A DNA stretch of 64,000 nucleotides from DAOSCP01 sp035379625. GTDB lineage: Bacteria > Bacteroidota > Ignavibacteria > Ignavibacteriales > DAOSCP01. A program made the position numbers and the translations under genes. The number at the start of each line of letters is the position of its first letter. The stretch's first letter is position 1. The stretch lies in NCBI GenBank assembly GCA_035379625.1, contig DAOSVM010000012.1:6021-70020 (forward strand), in the 5' to 3' direction. Below the pieces are notes generated by a model. That model was not told the origin of the DNA. It ran no database searches and was given only the letters and a program-made list of their open reading frames with translations. Below are positions 1 to 8,389 of the stretch, piece after piece.

Positions 1-582
1 CATATATCTTCTCAAACTATAGTCTTAAATATAATCAAAAATATCAACAAGCTAGACTTTAAATTGGAAGAATTATATAATTCATTTTTTGATGAACTTA
101 TTGTAAGAAAAGAGCTTTCAGATAATTTTTGTCTATACAACAAAAATTATGATAATTTTGATGGTTTCCCTAATTGGGCAAAAGAAACTTTAAATGCTCA
201 CAGAAATGATAAAAGGGAATATTTATACTCATTAGATGAACTAGAGAATTCTCTTACACATGATGATTTATGGAATGCCGCCCAAAGGCAAATGGTAAGA
301 GAAGGTTTTATGCACGGCTATTTACGAATGTATTGGGCCAAAAAAATTCTGGAATGGACCGAAAATCCGGAATTAGCTTTAGAATATGCCATTTACTTAA
401 ATGATAAATACGAGTTAGATGGGAGAGATCCAAATGGATACACTGGTATAGCTTGGTCTATTGGTGGTGTTCACGATAGACCTTGGTTCGAAAGACCTAT
501 ATTTGGAAAAATTAGATATATGAATTTTAATGGATGTGCCAAAAAATTTAATACAAAAGATTTTATAAATAAATATAAATAA
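1..582 (+). CDS. Class II CPD photolyase, C-terminal part (5' truncated by window edge)
   Basis: Light-dependent repair of cyclobutane pyrimidine dimers with FAD. The frame is open from base 1, so the gene starts outside the window and the TTG at 64 is not a real start. The visible 193 residues are the FAD-binding C-terminal domain of class II photolyases: ISSQ near the edge, then ELIVRKELSDNFCLYN, WNAAQRQMVREGFMHGYLRM, YWAKKILEWT and DPNGYTGIAWSIGGVHDRPW. These blocks follow one another as in the family, and the C-terminus looks complete. The AI-2E-type permease starts 4 bases after the stop, so the two are probably co-transcribed. The photoantenna-side N-terminal domain cannot be judged. 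Confidence 0.95.
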   Translation, partial: HISSQTIVLNIIKNINKLDFKLEELYNSFFDELIVRKELSDNFCLYNKNYDNFDGFPNWAKETLNAHRNDKREYLYSLDELENSLTHDDLWNAAQRQMVREGFMHGYLRMYWAKKILEWTENPELALEYAIYLNDKYELDGRDPNGYTGIAWSIGGVHDRPWFERPIFGKIRYMNFNGCAKKFNTKDFINKYK

Positions 583-586
583 TGAA

Positions 587-1636
587 ATGGATAAAAAAAC
601 TTCAGAAAGCTTATTACTTGTAATTAGTATATCTGTTAATTTTATTGCGACAGTTATACTATTTTTAATATTAAAAGAATTAAAAATTATCTTAATACCA
701 TTGGTATTAGCATTCTTTATTTATTTTATTTTTAAGCCAATTAACGATTATCTTAAATCTAAAAAGTTAAACAATTTAGTTTGTCTTATTGTTAATTTCT
801 TAATTTTTATTTTCATAGCTTTTGTATTTTCTCAAATTATCATTACTTCATTTGACCAATTGTTATCAAATGTAGATGTTTATTCTAAGAAAATACCTCA
901 TATAATTAACTCAATTTTGCGTGAAATAGGTGTAAAAAGAAAAGATTTTTACAACGCTATAGCATCAATTGATATTAAATCTTTAATTTCAACTGGTATT
1001 ATTACAATTTTAGATTTATTTAATTTATTATTTTTTATGTCATTTTTCTATATCTTTATCTTTTTAGGAGCTGATAAATTATTTATAACTCTTAGAAAAT
1101 ACTTTTTACCTGATAAATCATCGGAAAATTATTTCGAAGCAAAAATAAAATTAGTAGAAACATTTAATAATATTATAAATCAAATTCAAAAATATATATA
1201 TGTTAAATTTACCAATAACTTATTGGCAGGTCTAACAGTAACGATTGTACTTTATGCTTTAGGTTTAGATTACCCTATTATTTGGGGATTATTACTTTTT
1301 ATTTTTGAATTTGTTCCTACTATTGGTTCATTTCTATCATTAATTTTCCCTACACTAATGAGTATAATACAAAAAGAATCTTTGGGGTATACTTTAACCA
1401 TTGTGATTTCACTCGTGTTAATTCAAACATTTTATTTTAGTTTTCTTGAGCCCAAAAGGATGGGGAATAAATTAGGATTAAATCCAATTGTAATTTTAAT
1501 CTCATTATTATTATGGAATTACATTTGGGGAATCCCTGGTATGATTTTAAGTGTACCAATGATGGCAACAATTAAAATTATTTTATCAAACACTAATTCA
1601 AAAATTTTGAATTTTATTTCTGATATTATGGGGTAA
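587..1636 (+). CDS. AI-2E family (PF01594) membrane transporter
   Basis: A 349-residue polytopic inner-membrane protein of the AI-2E/PerM/YdiK permease family. Members include autoinducer-2 exporters but also Na+/H+ antiporters and uncharacterised proteins, so the substrate is open. Two N-terminal hydrophobic helices (about residues 8-55) precede a third near 60-85. A soluble stretch follows, and then the typical C-terminal helix block with the family-like text ALGLDYPIIWGLLLFIFEFVP, GSFLS and a final WGIPGMILSVPM. The length is normal for the family (about 340-380). The ATG lies 4 bases after the photolyase stop, which suggests translational coupling rather than functional linkage. Confidence 0.88.
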   Translation: MDKKTSESLLLVISISVNFIATVILFLILKELKIILIPLVLAFFIYFIFKPINDYLKSKKLNNLVCLIVNFLIFIFIAFVFSQIIITSFDQLLSNVDVYSKKIPHIINSILREIGVKRKDFYNAIASIDIKSLISTGIITILDLFNLLFFMSFFYIFIFLGADKLFITLRKYFLPDKSSENYFEAKIKLVETFNNIINQIQKYIYVKFTNNLLAGLTVTIVLYALGLDYPIIWGLLLFIFEFVPTIGSFLSLIFPTLMSIIQKESLGYTLTIVISLVLIQTFYFSFLEPKRMGNKLGLNPIVILISLLLWNYIWGIPGMILSVPMMATIKIILSNTNSKILNFISDIMG

Positions 1637-1748
1637 AATAAATTTAACATTATATATATAAATAATTGATTTATAATTAAAATTGGCTTGTTTTTTTATA
1701 ACAATTTTTTCTCTATTTTGCAAATAAATCAATTTAGTGGGGGACTAA

Positions 1749-4133
1749 ATGAAAAAATCTTTTTTTCTGTTTTTATTAATTTTATCAATTGTATCACTTG
1801 TCTATTCTCAACAGACTTATCCTAAAAAGGAAATGCGTGGCGTTTGGGTAGCTACTGTTTCTAATATCGATTGGCCAATTACAGTAGGTAGTTCTACTAC
1901 GTCCATCAATAAACAAAAGGAAGAATTGGAAAATATTTTTATTTACCATAAAAATTTAGGTATGAATACTATATTTTTCCAAGTCAGAACAACAGGGGAT
2001 GCATTCTATAAAAGTCAGTATGAACCATGGTCAGCATATCTAACAGGTACTCAAGGTTTGGCGCCATCGGATCCAAATTATGATCCTCTTCAATATGCAA
2101 TAGAATTAGGTAAAAAGTATGGTATTCAAGTGCATGCTTGGATTAATCCTTATAGATTATTTCTTACAACTGGTAATGTATCATCTGTTGCAAGTAATCA
2201 TTTAATTAAAACTAAGCCTGAATGGGTCTTAAAATGCGATAAAACAGAATATAGATTTTTAAATCCTGGTATTCCTGCTGTTCGTGAATATGTTACTAAA
2301 ATTGTTATGGATATTGTTAGGAGATACGATGTTGATGGAATTCATTTTGATGATTATTTCTATCCTTATACTGATTATGGAACTTTTAATGATGACGATA
2401 CTTATAATACATATAAAGTTGGTAATTTAGGCAAAACCGAGTGGCGTAAAAATAATGTCAATTTACTATTAAAAATGATAAACGATAGTATAAAAGCTGT
2501 TAAACCTCATATCATATGGGGAATTAGCCCTGCAGGAAATCCATCTGTTAATGGTACAATATATTGTGATCCTGATGCTTGGCTTGCCGGGAAATATTAT
2601 AATACATCGGGACAATTAGTTACAGGACAGCCATATATAGATTATATTTTACCACAATTATATTGGGCTGATTATAAAATAAGCGGTACAAGTATTTTAC
2701 CATATTGGGCAGGCACTTCGCAAGTTCTTTTATACGGTAGTTATTGGGGACCATTACCTTTAGGTAATCGCGATCTTTATACTGGTCATGGAACTTACAA
2801 TGTTCCAACAAATATAGGTTCTCAAATCAGAATTAATAGAGCTAATCCTAATGTAAAAGGTGGGGTACATTTTAGTTCTAAAACATTGACAGGAAATTTA
2901 TCAGGGTGTTCAGATACAATCAAGAAATATCAACCATTTTTAAGCATTGTTCCACCAATGGTATGGAAAGATAATTCAAGCCCTAACGCTCCCTTAAATT
3001 TTAAATGGGATAATATTCCTGGTACTAGTGTAGCAGGGCTAGTATGGAATAAACCGTCAGGAGAAGATACTAAATATTATGTTGTATATGCTTTTAATAC
3101 AACTTCGCCATCTCAAAGCGATATCAATAATCCAGCAAATATTTTGGATATAACAGGTAATCAATTTTATCAAGTTAAAAATCAACTAGGTGATAAAAAA
3201 TATTTATTTGTTACAGCACTTGATAGATACAATAATGAAAGTGGTTTATCTCAATATGTATCACCTTCTGCACCAAATTCACCTGTTCTTGTTGAACCGC
3301 TCAACAACTTTGCTTTTGGAAGAGATACAGTTCTATTAAAATGGCGAAAGGCACAAAATGCAACCGGTTACTCTCTCAAAGTTGCTACATCGCAGGATTT
3401 AACTTCCGGTATTGTTGCTAATGATATTTCTCTTAACGATACAATTTATAAACTTACTAATATCAATGGACAAACAAAATATTATTGGGCAGTAAAATCG
3501 AAAGGTGCAGTTGTAAATTCTGACTACTCAAATATTTATAATTTTACTACAGCTTTTCCACAAATTGTAACAAATTTAGTTCCTAAACACGCAACAACTA
3601 GTGTAACTTATACAAATGTAAAATTAGCTTGGTCAAATGTAAATACTGCAACTAAATATCGTTTACAATTGGCAACTTCAAATCCGCCGCAGACTTCGAC
3701 AATGGTCAAAGATACTACAATTACAGACACAACTATAGTAATTCCGCAATTATTGGCAAATAAAGCATATTTCTTCAGAGTTAAAGCTATCAATCAGTAT
3801 GGAGAAGCGAGTTGGTCTACAATAAACGGTTTCCAAACAGCACCACTATCAAACGAAATTGCTAACAATTTAAGTTTTATATTATTACAAAACTATCCAA
3901 ATCCGTTTAATCCTGTTACAAATATAACATATACAATTCCTATAACTGCAAATGTAAAATTAACAATTTATAATAGTTTAGGTCAAGTGGTAAAAGAATT
4001 GATTAACGAATATCAAAATGCTGGCGAGTATTCTATTGTATTTGATGGTTCAGAGTTACCATCTGGAACATATTTTTATCGATTAACTGCTGGCAATTTT
4101 GCAAAAACAAACAAAATGTTATTAATTAAATAA
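1749..4133 (+). CDS. Secreted GHL10/DUF187 glycosidase with FnIII-like domains and T9SS type A sorting domain
   Basis: A 794-residue exported protein. Residues 1-20 are a signal peptide ending in VYSQ. About 25-390 form a glycosyl-hydrolase-like 10 domain (PF02638; E. coli DigH/YddW type, acting on stem-peptide-free peptidoglycan), opening with EMRGVWVATVSNIDWP and containing DGIHFDDYFYPY and WGISPAGNP. Three fibronectin-III-like segments follow (about 410-505, 508-600, 605-700), with repeated KYYW and YFFRVKA strands. Residues 712-794 are a type IX secretion sorting tail (NYPNPFNPVTNI, IYNSLGQVV, SGTYFYRL). A strong GGGGG ribosome site precedes the ATG. The substrate is inferred from the family only; surface anchoring or release through T9SS is likely. 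Confidence 0.9.
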   Translation: MKKSFFLFLLILSIVSLVYSQQTYPKKEMRGVWVATVSNIDWPITVGSSTTSINKQKEELENIFIYHKNLGMNTIFFQVRTTGDAFYKSQYEPWSAYLTGTQGLAPSDPNYDPLQYAIELGKKYGIQVHAWINPYRLFLTTGNVSSVASNHLIKTKPEWVLKCDKTEYRFLNPGIPAVREYVTKIVMDIVRRYDVDGIHFDDYFYPYTDYGTFNDDDTYNTYKVGNLGKTEWRKNNVNLLLKMINDSIKAVKPHIIWGISPAGNPSVNGTIYCDPDAWLAGKYYNTSGQLVTGQPYIDYILPQLYWADYKISGTSILPYWAGTSQVLLYGSYWGPLPLGNRDLYTGHGTYNVPTNIGSQIRINRANPNVKGGVHFSSKTLTGNLSGCSDTIKKYQPFLSIVPPMVWKDNSSPNAPLNFKWDNIPGTSVAGLVWNKPSGEDTKYYVVYAFNTTSPSQSDINNPANILDITGNQFYQVKNQLGDKKYLFVTALDRYNNESGLSQYVSPSAPNSPVLVEPLNNFAFGRDTVLLKWRKAQNATGYSLKVATSQDLTSGIVANDISLNDTIYKLTNINGQTKYYWAVKSKGAVVNSDYSNIYNFTTAFPQIVTNLVPKHATTSVTYTNVKLAWSNVNTATKYRLQLATSNPPQTSTMVKDTTITDTTIVIPQLLANKAYFFRVKAINQYGEASWSTINGFQTAPLSNEIANNLSFILLQNYPNPFNPVTNITYTIPITANVKLTIYNSLGQVVKELINEYQNAGEYSIVFDGSELPSGTYFYRLTAGNFAKTNKMLLIK

Positions 4134-4158
4134 AAAAACTAATAATTTCAATCTTTTT

Positions 4159-4206
4159 AAGCTGCCTCGAAATTCATAACAAAAGTTTATGGGGCAGCTT
4201 TTTTTT
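4159..4206 (+). terminator. Rho-independent terminator after the GHL10 gene
   Basis: AAGCTGCC at 4159-4166 pairs with GGCAGCTT at 4193-4200 across a long 26-base loop and is followed by a run of T to 4206. It lies 25 bases after the stop codon and just before the repeat element at 4214. Confidence 0.75.
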
Positions 4207-4213
4207 ATTATTT

Positions 4214-4850
4214 AGCTCAGACAGTGTAAGCTTAAGCCCCTTGCAGCTTGTAGAAAGCTGCAAGGGGCAGCGGGCCGTTCCGGCCCGCTAAAAATCTTTT
4301 CTTCGACACCTTACAAAGTGTAGTGCTTTTGGGCTTTAATTAGTATTCAATTCTTTCCTAAACGTGGTACCAGTCTGCAGAGCAAACGTAGCTTTTAATA
4401 AAAAATTATTTTCTTAGCAAAACTTCAATATAGTTTTACGAATATTTACAATTGATACGACTTTTTTTATAATATATTTACATTTACAATTATATCGTAA
4501 AAAAAATATATTGTATTTACAAACATATTATTGAAAATTACTATTATATCGTATATGCAATTATATTGTAAATACAAATATGTATTTTAAATTGCTAATG
4601 TATTGTAATTACAATTTTATCGTATGTCCTATTATATAGTAATAACGATATTAATTTTGCTCACTTTTTAGTTAAGCTAATTTTTCATAGAAAAATATTC
4701 AAACAACATTTAGTTATTTAGCTAAATGTAAAAATATAAAGATATTGATATAAAATTATTGTTAGATTGTTTGTAAAATCATTTTTGGGGGCGTTAGCCT
4801 GCCCGTGCGCCTTCGTGGCGCACGGGCTTTAAGCTTACACCGTCTGAGCC
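4214..4850 (+). repeat. Repeat copy 1: 637-bp TIR element with terminal hairpins and AT-rich iteron-like core
   Basis: This element fills most of the 858-bp gap 4134-4991. The left terminal repeat AGCTCAGACAGTGTAAGCTT (4214-4233) matches the reverse complement of the right end (4831-4850) at 18 of 20 bases. Hairpin L1 is 4237-4249/4255-4267 (13 bp, 5-base loop). Hairpin L2 is 4269-4277/4281-4289 (9 bp, loop TTC). The right hairpin is 4801-4811/4817-4827 (11 bp, loop TTCGT). The core between is about 80-85% A+T and holds repeated TATATYGTA motifs (4491-4624) and a small inverted repeat ACATTTAG/CTAAATGT (4706-4729). No coding frame of note is present. No clear target-site duplication is visible. 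It resembles a non-autonomous transposable element (MITE-like) in architecture, but that is inference. Confidence 0.85.
4491..4624 (+). repeat. Iteron-like array of TATATYGTA motifs inside repeat copy 1
   Basis: Clear TATATCGTA or TATATTGTA units start at 4491, 4507, 4545 and 4562. Weaker units lie at 4526, 4580, 4599 and 4616, giving spacings of 16, 19, 19, 17, 18, 19 and 17 bases. Neighbouring units also create dyads of the form TACAAT-NNN-ATYGTA and a perfect palindrome ATTGTAATTACAAT near 4602-4615. The pattern looks like repeated binding sites for a protein, or a foldable AT-rich tract; which one cannot be decided from sequence. Confidence 0.6.
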
Positions 4851-4991
4851 AATAATTAGAAAATATATTTTTTTTATAGTTCTATTAATTATAGCGCCTT
4901 AAATTATATAATTTATTCTTTTAACGAATTGCTTTTAATCAGAATTTTTTTATATTAATTGCGATGAAAATACTAATCAATTGGAGTTATT

Positions 4992-6347
4992 ATGAATAAT
5001 CTTATCTATAATATTGATAATTTTTTAACTATTGCAGGAGATTTTCTCTGGGGCTATCCACTGATAATTCTTTTAATGGGAACTCATATATTCTTAACGA
5101 TTAGACTTAAATTTATACAAAAATATACATTCAAAGGAATTAAATTATCTGTTGCTAAAGATAGCGAAGGAAAAGGAGATGTTACACCTTTTGGTGCGAT
5201 AACAACTGCTCTGGCATCTACTATTGGAACGGGAAACATTGTAGGAGTTGCAACTGCAGTAGCTTCTGGCGGGCCAGGCGCTGTATTGTGGATGTGGCTT
5301 ACAGGTGTTTTTGGGATTGCAACAAAATATGCCGAAGCCTTGCTTGCAGTAAAATACCGTGTTGTAAACGAGAAAGGGGAGTTTTCTGGTGGCCCGATGT
5401 ATGTTTGTGAATTAGGTTTAAAAAGTAAATTACTTGGAGTTTTATTTGCTTCATTTGCTGCTTTTAGTGCTTTAGGAAGTGGAAATATGACACAAGCCAA
5501 TTCTCTATCTTTGATGCTTTATCATAACTTAAATGTTTCCCCTTGGATAACTGGAATAATTATTGCCATTTTGACAGCTTTGGTTATTATAGGTGGAATT
5601 AAAAGTATTGCAAAATTTTCTGAAATCTTAGTTCCATTTATGGCAGCATTTTATGTCTTAGGATGTTTAATTATTTTGATGATAAATTCTGATATGTTAT
5701 TAAAAACAATAGAGTTAATATTAACAAGTGCATTTTCCGGTCATGCAATCGTTGGTGGATTTATTGGTGCAACAGTAAAAGATGCAATGAGATATGGTAT
5801 TGCTAGAGGGTTATTTTCAAATGAATCAGGACAAGGGAGCGCACCAATTCTTGCAGCTGCTGCAAAAACAAAAAATCCTGTCAGACAAGCTCTTGTTTCT
5901 TCAACAGGTACTTTTTGGGATACAGTAGTAATTTGTGCTATTACTGGATTAGTTATAGTTAGTTCAATGGAATGGATTAAAGGGTATTCAGGTGGCCAGC
6001 TTACAAGTATAACTTTTGAAAAAATCCCATTATTAGGGCCAATAATATTAACAGTTGGGTTAATCACCTTTGCATTTTCAACTATTATTGGGTGGGAATA
6101 TTATGGCGAAAAATCATTCGAATATTTATTTGGTGTTAAATATGCAATTATCTATCGTGTAATTTGGGTAATTGCTGTCTTTATAGGTTCCGTTGTACCA
6201 TTAAATTTTGTTTGGAAACTTTCTGATGTAACTAATGCTTTAATGGCTTTACCTAATTTAATTTCATTAATATTATTACACAATGTAATCTATGAAACCA
6301 CAAATAAATATTTATGGTCGGGGAATATTGAACAGGTAGGTAATTAA
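4992..6347 (+). CDS. Na+/alanine-glycine symporter (AGCS family, PF01235)
   Basis: A 451-residue inner-membrane amino-acid carrier that couples alanine/glycine uptake to Na+. The family signatures are plain: FGAITTALASTIGTGNIVGV near residues 66-86, then GPGAVLWMWLTGVFGIATKYAE, and GLFSNESGQGSAPI around 276-289. About ten to eleven hydrophobic helices are spread over the chain, and the length is normal for the family. The ATG is preceded by TTGGAG. The gene stands alone between repeat copy 1 and the alcohol dehydrogenase gene 81 bases downstream, which appears to have its own promoter. Confidence 0.93.
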   Translation: MNNLIYNIDNFLTIAGDFLWGYPLIILLMGTHIFLTIRLKFIQKYTFKGIKLSVAKDSEGKGDVTPFGAITTALASTIGTGNIVGVATAVASGGPGAVLWMWLTGVFGIATKYAEALLAVKYRVVNEKGEFSGGPMYVCELGLKSKLLGVLFASFAAFSALGSGNMTQANSLSLMLYHNLNVSPWITGIIIAILTALVIIGGIKSIAKFSEILVPFMAAFYVLGCLIILMINSDMLLKTIELILTSAFSGHAIVGGFIGATVKDAMRYGIARGLFSNESGQGSAPILAAAAKTKNPVRQALVSSTGTFWDTVVICAITGLVIVSSMEWIKGYSGGQLTSITFEKIPLLGPIILTVGLITFAFSTIIGWEYYGEKSFEYLFGVKYAIIYRVIWVIAVFIGSVVPLNFVWKLSDVTNALMALPNLISLILLHNVIYETTNKYLWSGNIEQVGN

Positions 6348-6375
6348 AATATATTCAATTTATAAAAAATATGTA

Positions 6376-6404
6376 TTGACAATATATTATTTTTGTAGTA
6401 ATTT
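6376..6404 (+). promoter_or_regulatory. Candidate promoter of the iron alcohol dehydrogenase gene
   Basis: TTGACA at 6376-6381 and TAATTT at 6399-6404 are separated by 17 bases in the 81-base gap before the GTG start. This is a sigma70-like arrangement; it does not fit the TAnnTTTG form seen elsewhere in the window, so it is offered with reserve. Confidence 0.4.
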
Positions 6405-6428
6405 CAATAACAAATTTAGAGGTTTAAA

Positions 6429-7586
6429 GTGATAAATTTTAATTTCTATGCACCAACCAAAATTCTTTTTGGAAAAGATAAAATAACAGAATTACCAGTT
6501 GAATTAAGTAAATGGGGTAAAAGAGTACTTTTAGTTTATGGTGGTAATTCTATTAAGGTTAATGGTATATACCAAATTGTTCATAAAATTTTATCAGATA
6601 ATACAGAATTATTTATTGAGCTACCTGGAGTACAACCAAATCCAAGAATATCAAAAGTAAGAGAAGGTATTAAGCTGATAAGAGAAAATGATTTGGATTT
6701 TATATTAGCAGTTGGTGGCGGAAGCGTTATAGATTGTTCTAAGGCCATTGCCGCTGGTGTTAATTATGATGGGGATCCTTGGGACATTGTAATGTATAAA
6801 GCTCGTACTGTTAATCCTACTCCTATTGGTGTAGTACTTACATTTTCAGCAACAGGTTCAGAAATGAATGGTGGATCTGTTATTACAAATGAAGAACTAA
6901 AAATGAAGCGCCCTTTTGGTGATGAACAATTAAAACCCAAATTTTCAATTCTTGATCCAACTTATACATATACTTTATCTAAATATCAAACAGCTTGTGG
7001 TATAGCTGATATGTTTAGTCATCTTTTGGAGACTTATTTTTCTGCTGTTATCGGTGCTTCTGTACAAGATAGAATTGCTGAAGGATTGATGAAAAACGTT
7101 ATTCATTATGCTAAAATAGTATTAGATGAACCTGAAAATTATATTGCACGAGCAAATTTAATGTGGACAAGTTCTTTGGCAATCAATGGATTAACTGGAG
7201 CTGGTAAAATTGGTGATTGGGCAACTCATATGATTGAGCATGAAATTAGTGCTATTAATGATATGGCTCATGGTGCCGGATTAGCTTTAATTTTCCCTTA
7301 TTGGATGCAATATGTTCTTTCAGATGAAACGCTTTGGAAATTTGTCGAATATGCAAATAATGTTTGGGATATCCAAGGTTGTGATTTTGATACAGCGCAA
7401 CAAGCAATAAAACAAACTCGTGAATTTTTTAATTTTCTTGGCCTCCCTTCTCATTTAAAAGAAGTTGGAATTTCACCTGATATGTTTGATGAAATGGCCG
7501 AAAAAGCCGTTATCTTTGGACCAATTGGCAATATAAAAAAATTAGAAAGAGAAGATATAATTAATATTTTAAAACTAGCTTATTAG
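6429..7586 (+). CDS. Iron-containing alcohol dehydrogenase (BdhA/YqhD type)
   Basis: A 385-residue group III alcohol dehydrogenase that reduces aldehydes or oxidises primary alcohols with NAD(P). The N-terminal YAPTKILFGKDKI and the nucleotide-binding GGGSVIDCSKAIAAG (about residues 96-110) are typical of butanol dehydrogenases. Metal ligands are visible in the C-terminal half as CGIADMFSHLLE (Asp and His) and NDMAHGAGLALIFP (His), followed by further His residues. The start is GTG at 6429 with AGAGG 8-12 bases upstream. The cofactor and physiological substrate cannot be read from the sequence; a fermentative or aldehyde-detoxifying role is likely. Confidence 0.92.
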   Translation: MINFNFYAPTKILFGKDKITELPVELSKWGKRVLLVYGGNSIKVNGIYQIVHKILSDNTELFIELPGVQPNPRISKVREGIKLIRENDLDFILAVGGGSVIDCSKAIAAGVNYDGDPWDIVMYKARTVNPTPIGVVLTFSATGSEMNGGSVITNEELKMKRPFGDEQLKPKFSILDPTYTYTLSKYQTACGIADMFSHLLETYFSAVIGASVQDRIAEGLMKNVIHYAKIVLDEPENYIARANLMWTSSLAINGLTGAGKIGDWATHMIEHEISAINDMAHGAGLALIFPYWMQYVLSDETLWKFVEYANNVWDIQGCDFDTAQQAIKQTREFFNFLGLPSHLKEVGISPDMFDEMAEKAVIFGPIGNIKKLEREDIINILKLAY

Positions 7587-7593
7587 GAATAAC

Positions 7594-8350
7594 ATGTTAA
7601 AAAAAAACCTTTTTTTTTATATCGTATTTACAATAATTTTGTGTGTTCAATATAATTATGCGCAAAATTATAGCAATTTATTAAGAACAAATAATAAAGC
7701 TTTTAAAAAAACTGCTAAAATTAAATACACCCCGCTTAATTATATTTCCTTTACAAAGCAAATGTTTGGAGATAATTCTTTAACAGGAGTAACTGATGTT
7801 GAATTTGTTGGTTCTAATTGTTATGTCTTAACGAATGGGAGTGCTAGTAGTAAAAATAAAATTTACAAATTTAAACCCAAATTATGCATTAGGAAATACA
7901 AAAGGGGGTGAAGCATTATCTATTTTAGAGAATAAGCCTTCCAACCAGTGCCGTTTTCATCGAAATTCCTAATGCAAAGCATTTGAATTTTAATGTGATT
8001 ATAGTAGACTGTGGATGATTTTGTAAAACATACATCATTCGCATTCCGCTCTATGAGGCGACCGCCTTCTCTACTAATTCATACTTAAAGGTATTTCCAT
8101 TTTTTCTTATTCCTTTTTTCTCCATAATTTATTGATCTCGTTTAACTTATCAAGATATTTATCCATCTATTGAATAATTTGGGTTTATAATTCAAATGGT
8201 CAGTTAGTTAATACTTTATTCTATGGCGTCCTAGAGCAGGGATATCATAAAATTAAGTTTAATGCTCTTAATATGAGTTCAGGAATTTATTTTTATACGC
8301 TAACTAGTTCAAAATACAAGTTAACAAAGAAAATGTTATTATTAAAGTAA
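7594..8350 (+). pseudogene. Decayed T9SS-exported protein gene (signal peptide end and sorting-domain end survive)
   Basis: The 5' part (7594-7911) encodes a signal peptide (MLKKNLFFYIVF to YNYAQ) and about 80 residues of a beta-propeller-like start (DVEFVGSNCYVLTNG), then runs out of frame. Just downstream, another frame reads NPNYALGNTKGGEALSILEN, which looks like the natural continuation after a frameshift near 7861-7872. The 3' part (about 8180-8350) encodes the second half of a T9SS type A sorting domain (YNSNGQLVNTL, SSGIYFYTL, KKMLLLK) and ends with TAA at 8348. Stops in all frames separate the two ends. A functional homologue would be several hundred residues, so most of the gene is deleted or replaced. 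Confidence 0.8.
7872..8187. repeat. Segment bounded by 14-bp perfect inverted repeats inside the pseudogene
   Basis: TAAACCCAAATTAT (7872-7885) is repeated in inverse as ATAATTTGGGTTTA (8174-8187); similarity continues inward, about 18 of 21 bases. A second, nested inverted pair is GCATTAGGAA (7886-7895) with TTCCTAATGC (7966-7975). The 316-bp segment is richer in G+C than its surroundings in places and carries no long frame on either strand. It could be the husk of a small insertion element that broke the gene, but no target duplication is evident. Confidence 0.45.
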
Positions 8351-8359
8351 AATTTAAGG

Positions 8360-8385
8360 CTGCCAGTGATGGCAGTTTTTTTTTT
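8360..8385 (+). terminator. Rho-independent terminator after the T9SS pseudogene
   Basis: CTGCCA (8360-8365), loop GTGA, TGGCAG (8370-8375), then eleven T residues up to 8385. The terminator survives although the gene in front of it is broken. Confidence 0.85.
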
Positions 8386-8389
8386 ATTG

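Noticed and set aside
64..66. TTG at 64 as start of the photolyase gene
   Set aside because: The frame is open to base 1 and the upstream residues fit the photolyase domain, so the gene is cut by the edge.
4491..4624. CRISPR-like array
   Set aside because: The units are degenerate, 9 bp long with a period of about 18 bp and no unique spacers of 25-45 bp; no cas genes are near.
4214..4850. IS200/IS605-type derivative (subterminal hairpins)
   Set aside because: Such elements lack terminal inverted repeats, whereas this family has 18-19 of 20 matching ends; kept only as a remote alternative.
7912..8187. Transposase gene fragment on the minus strand
   Set aside because: Short stretches such as FKYELVEKAV recall transposase N-termini, but frames are under 30 codons and I could not match any family.
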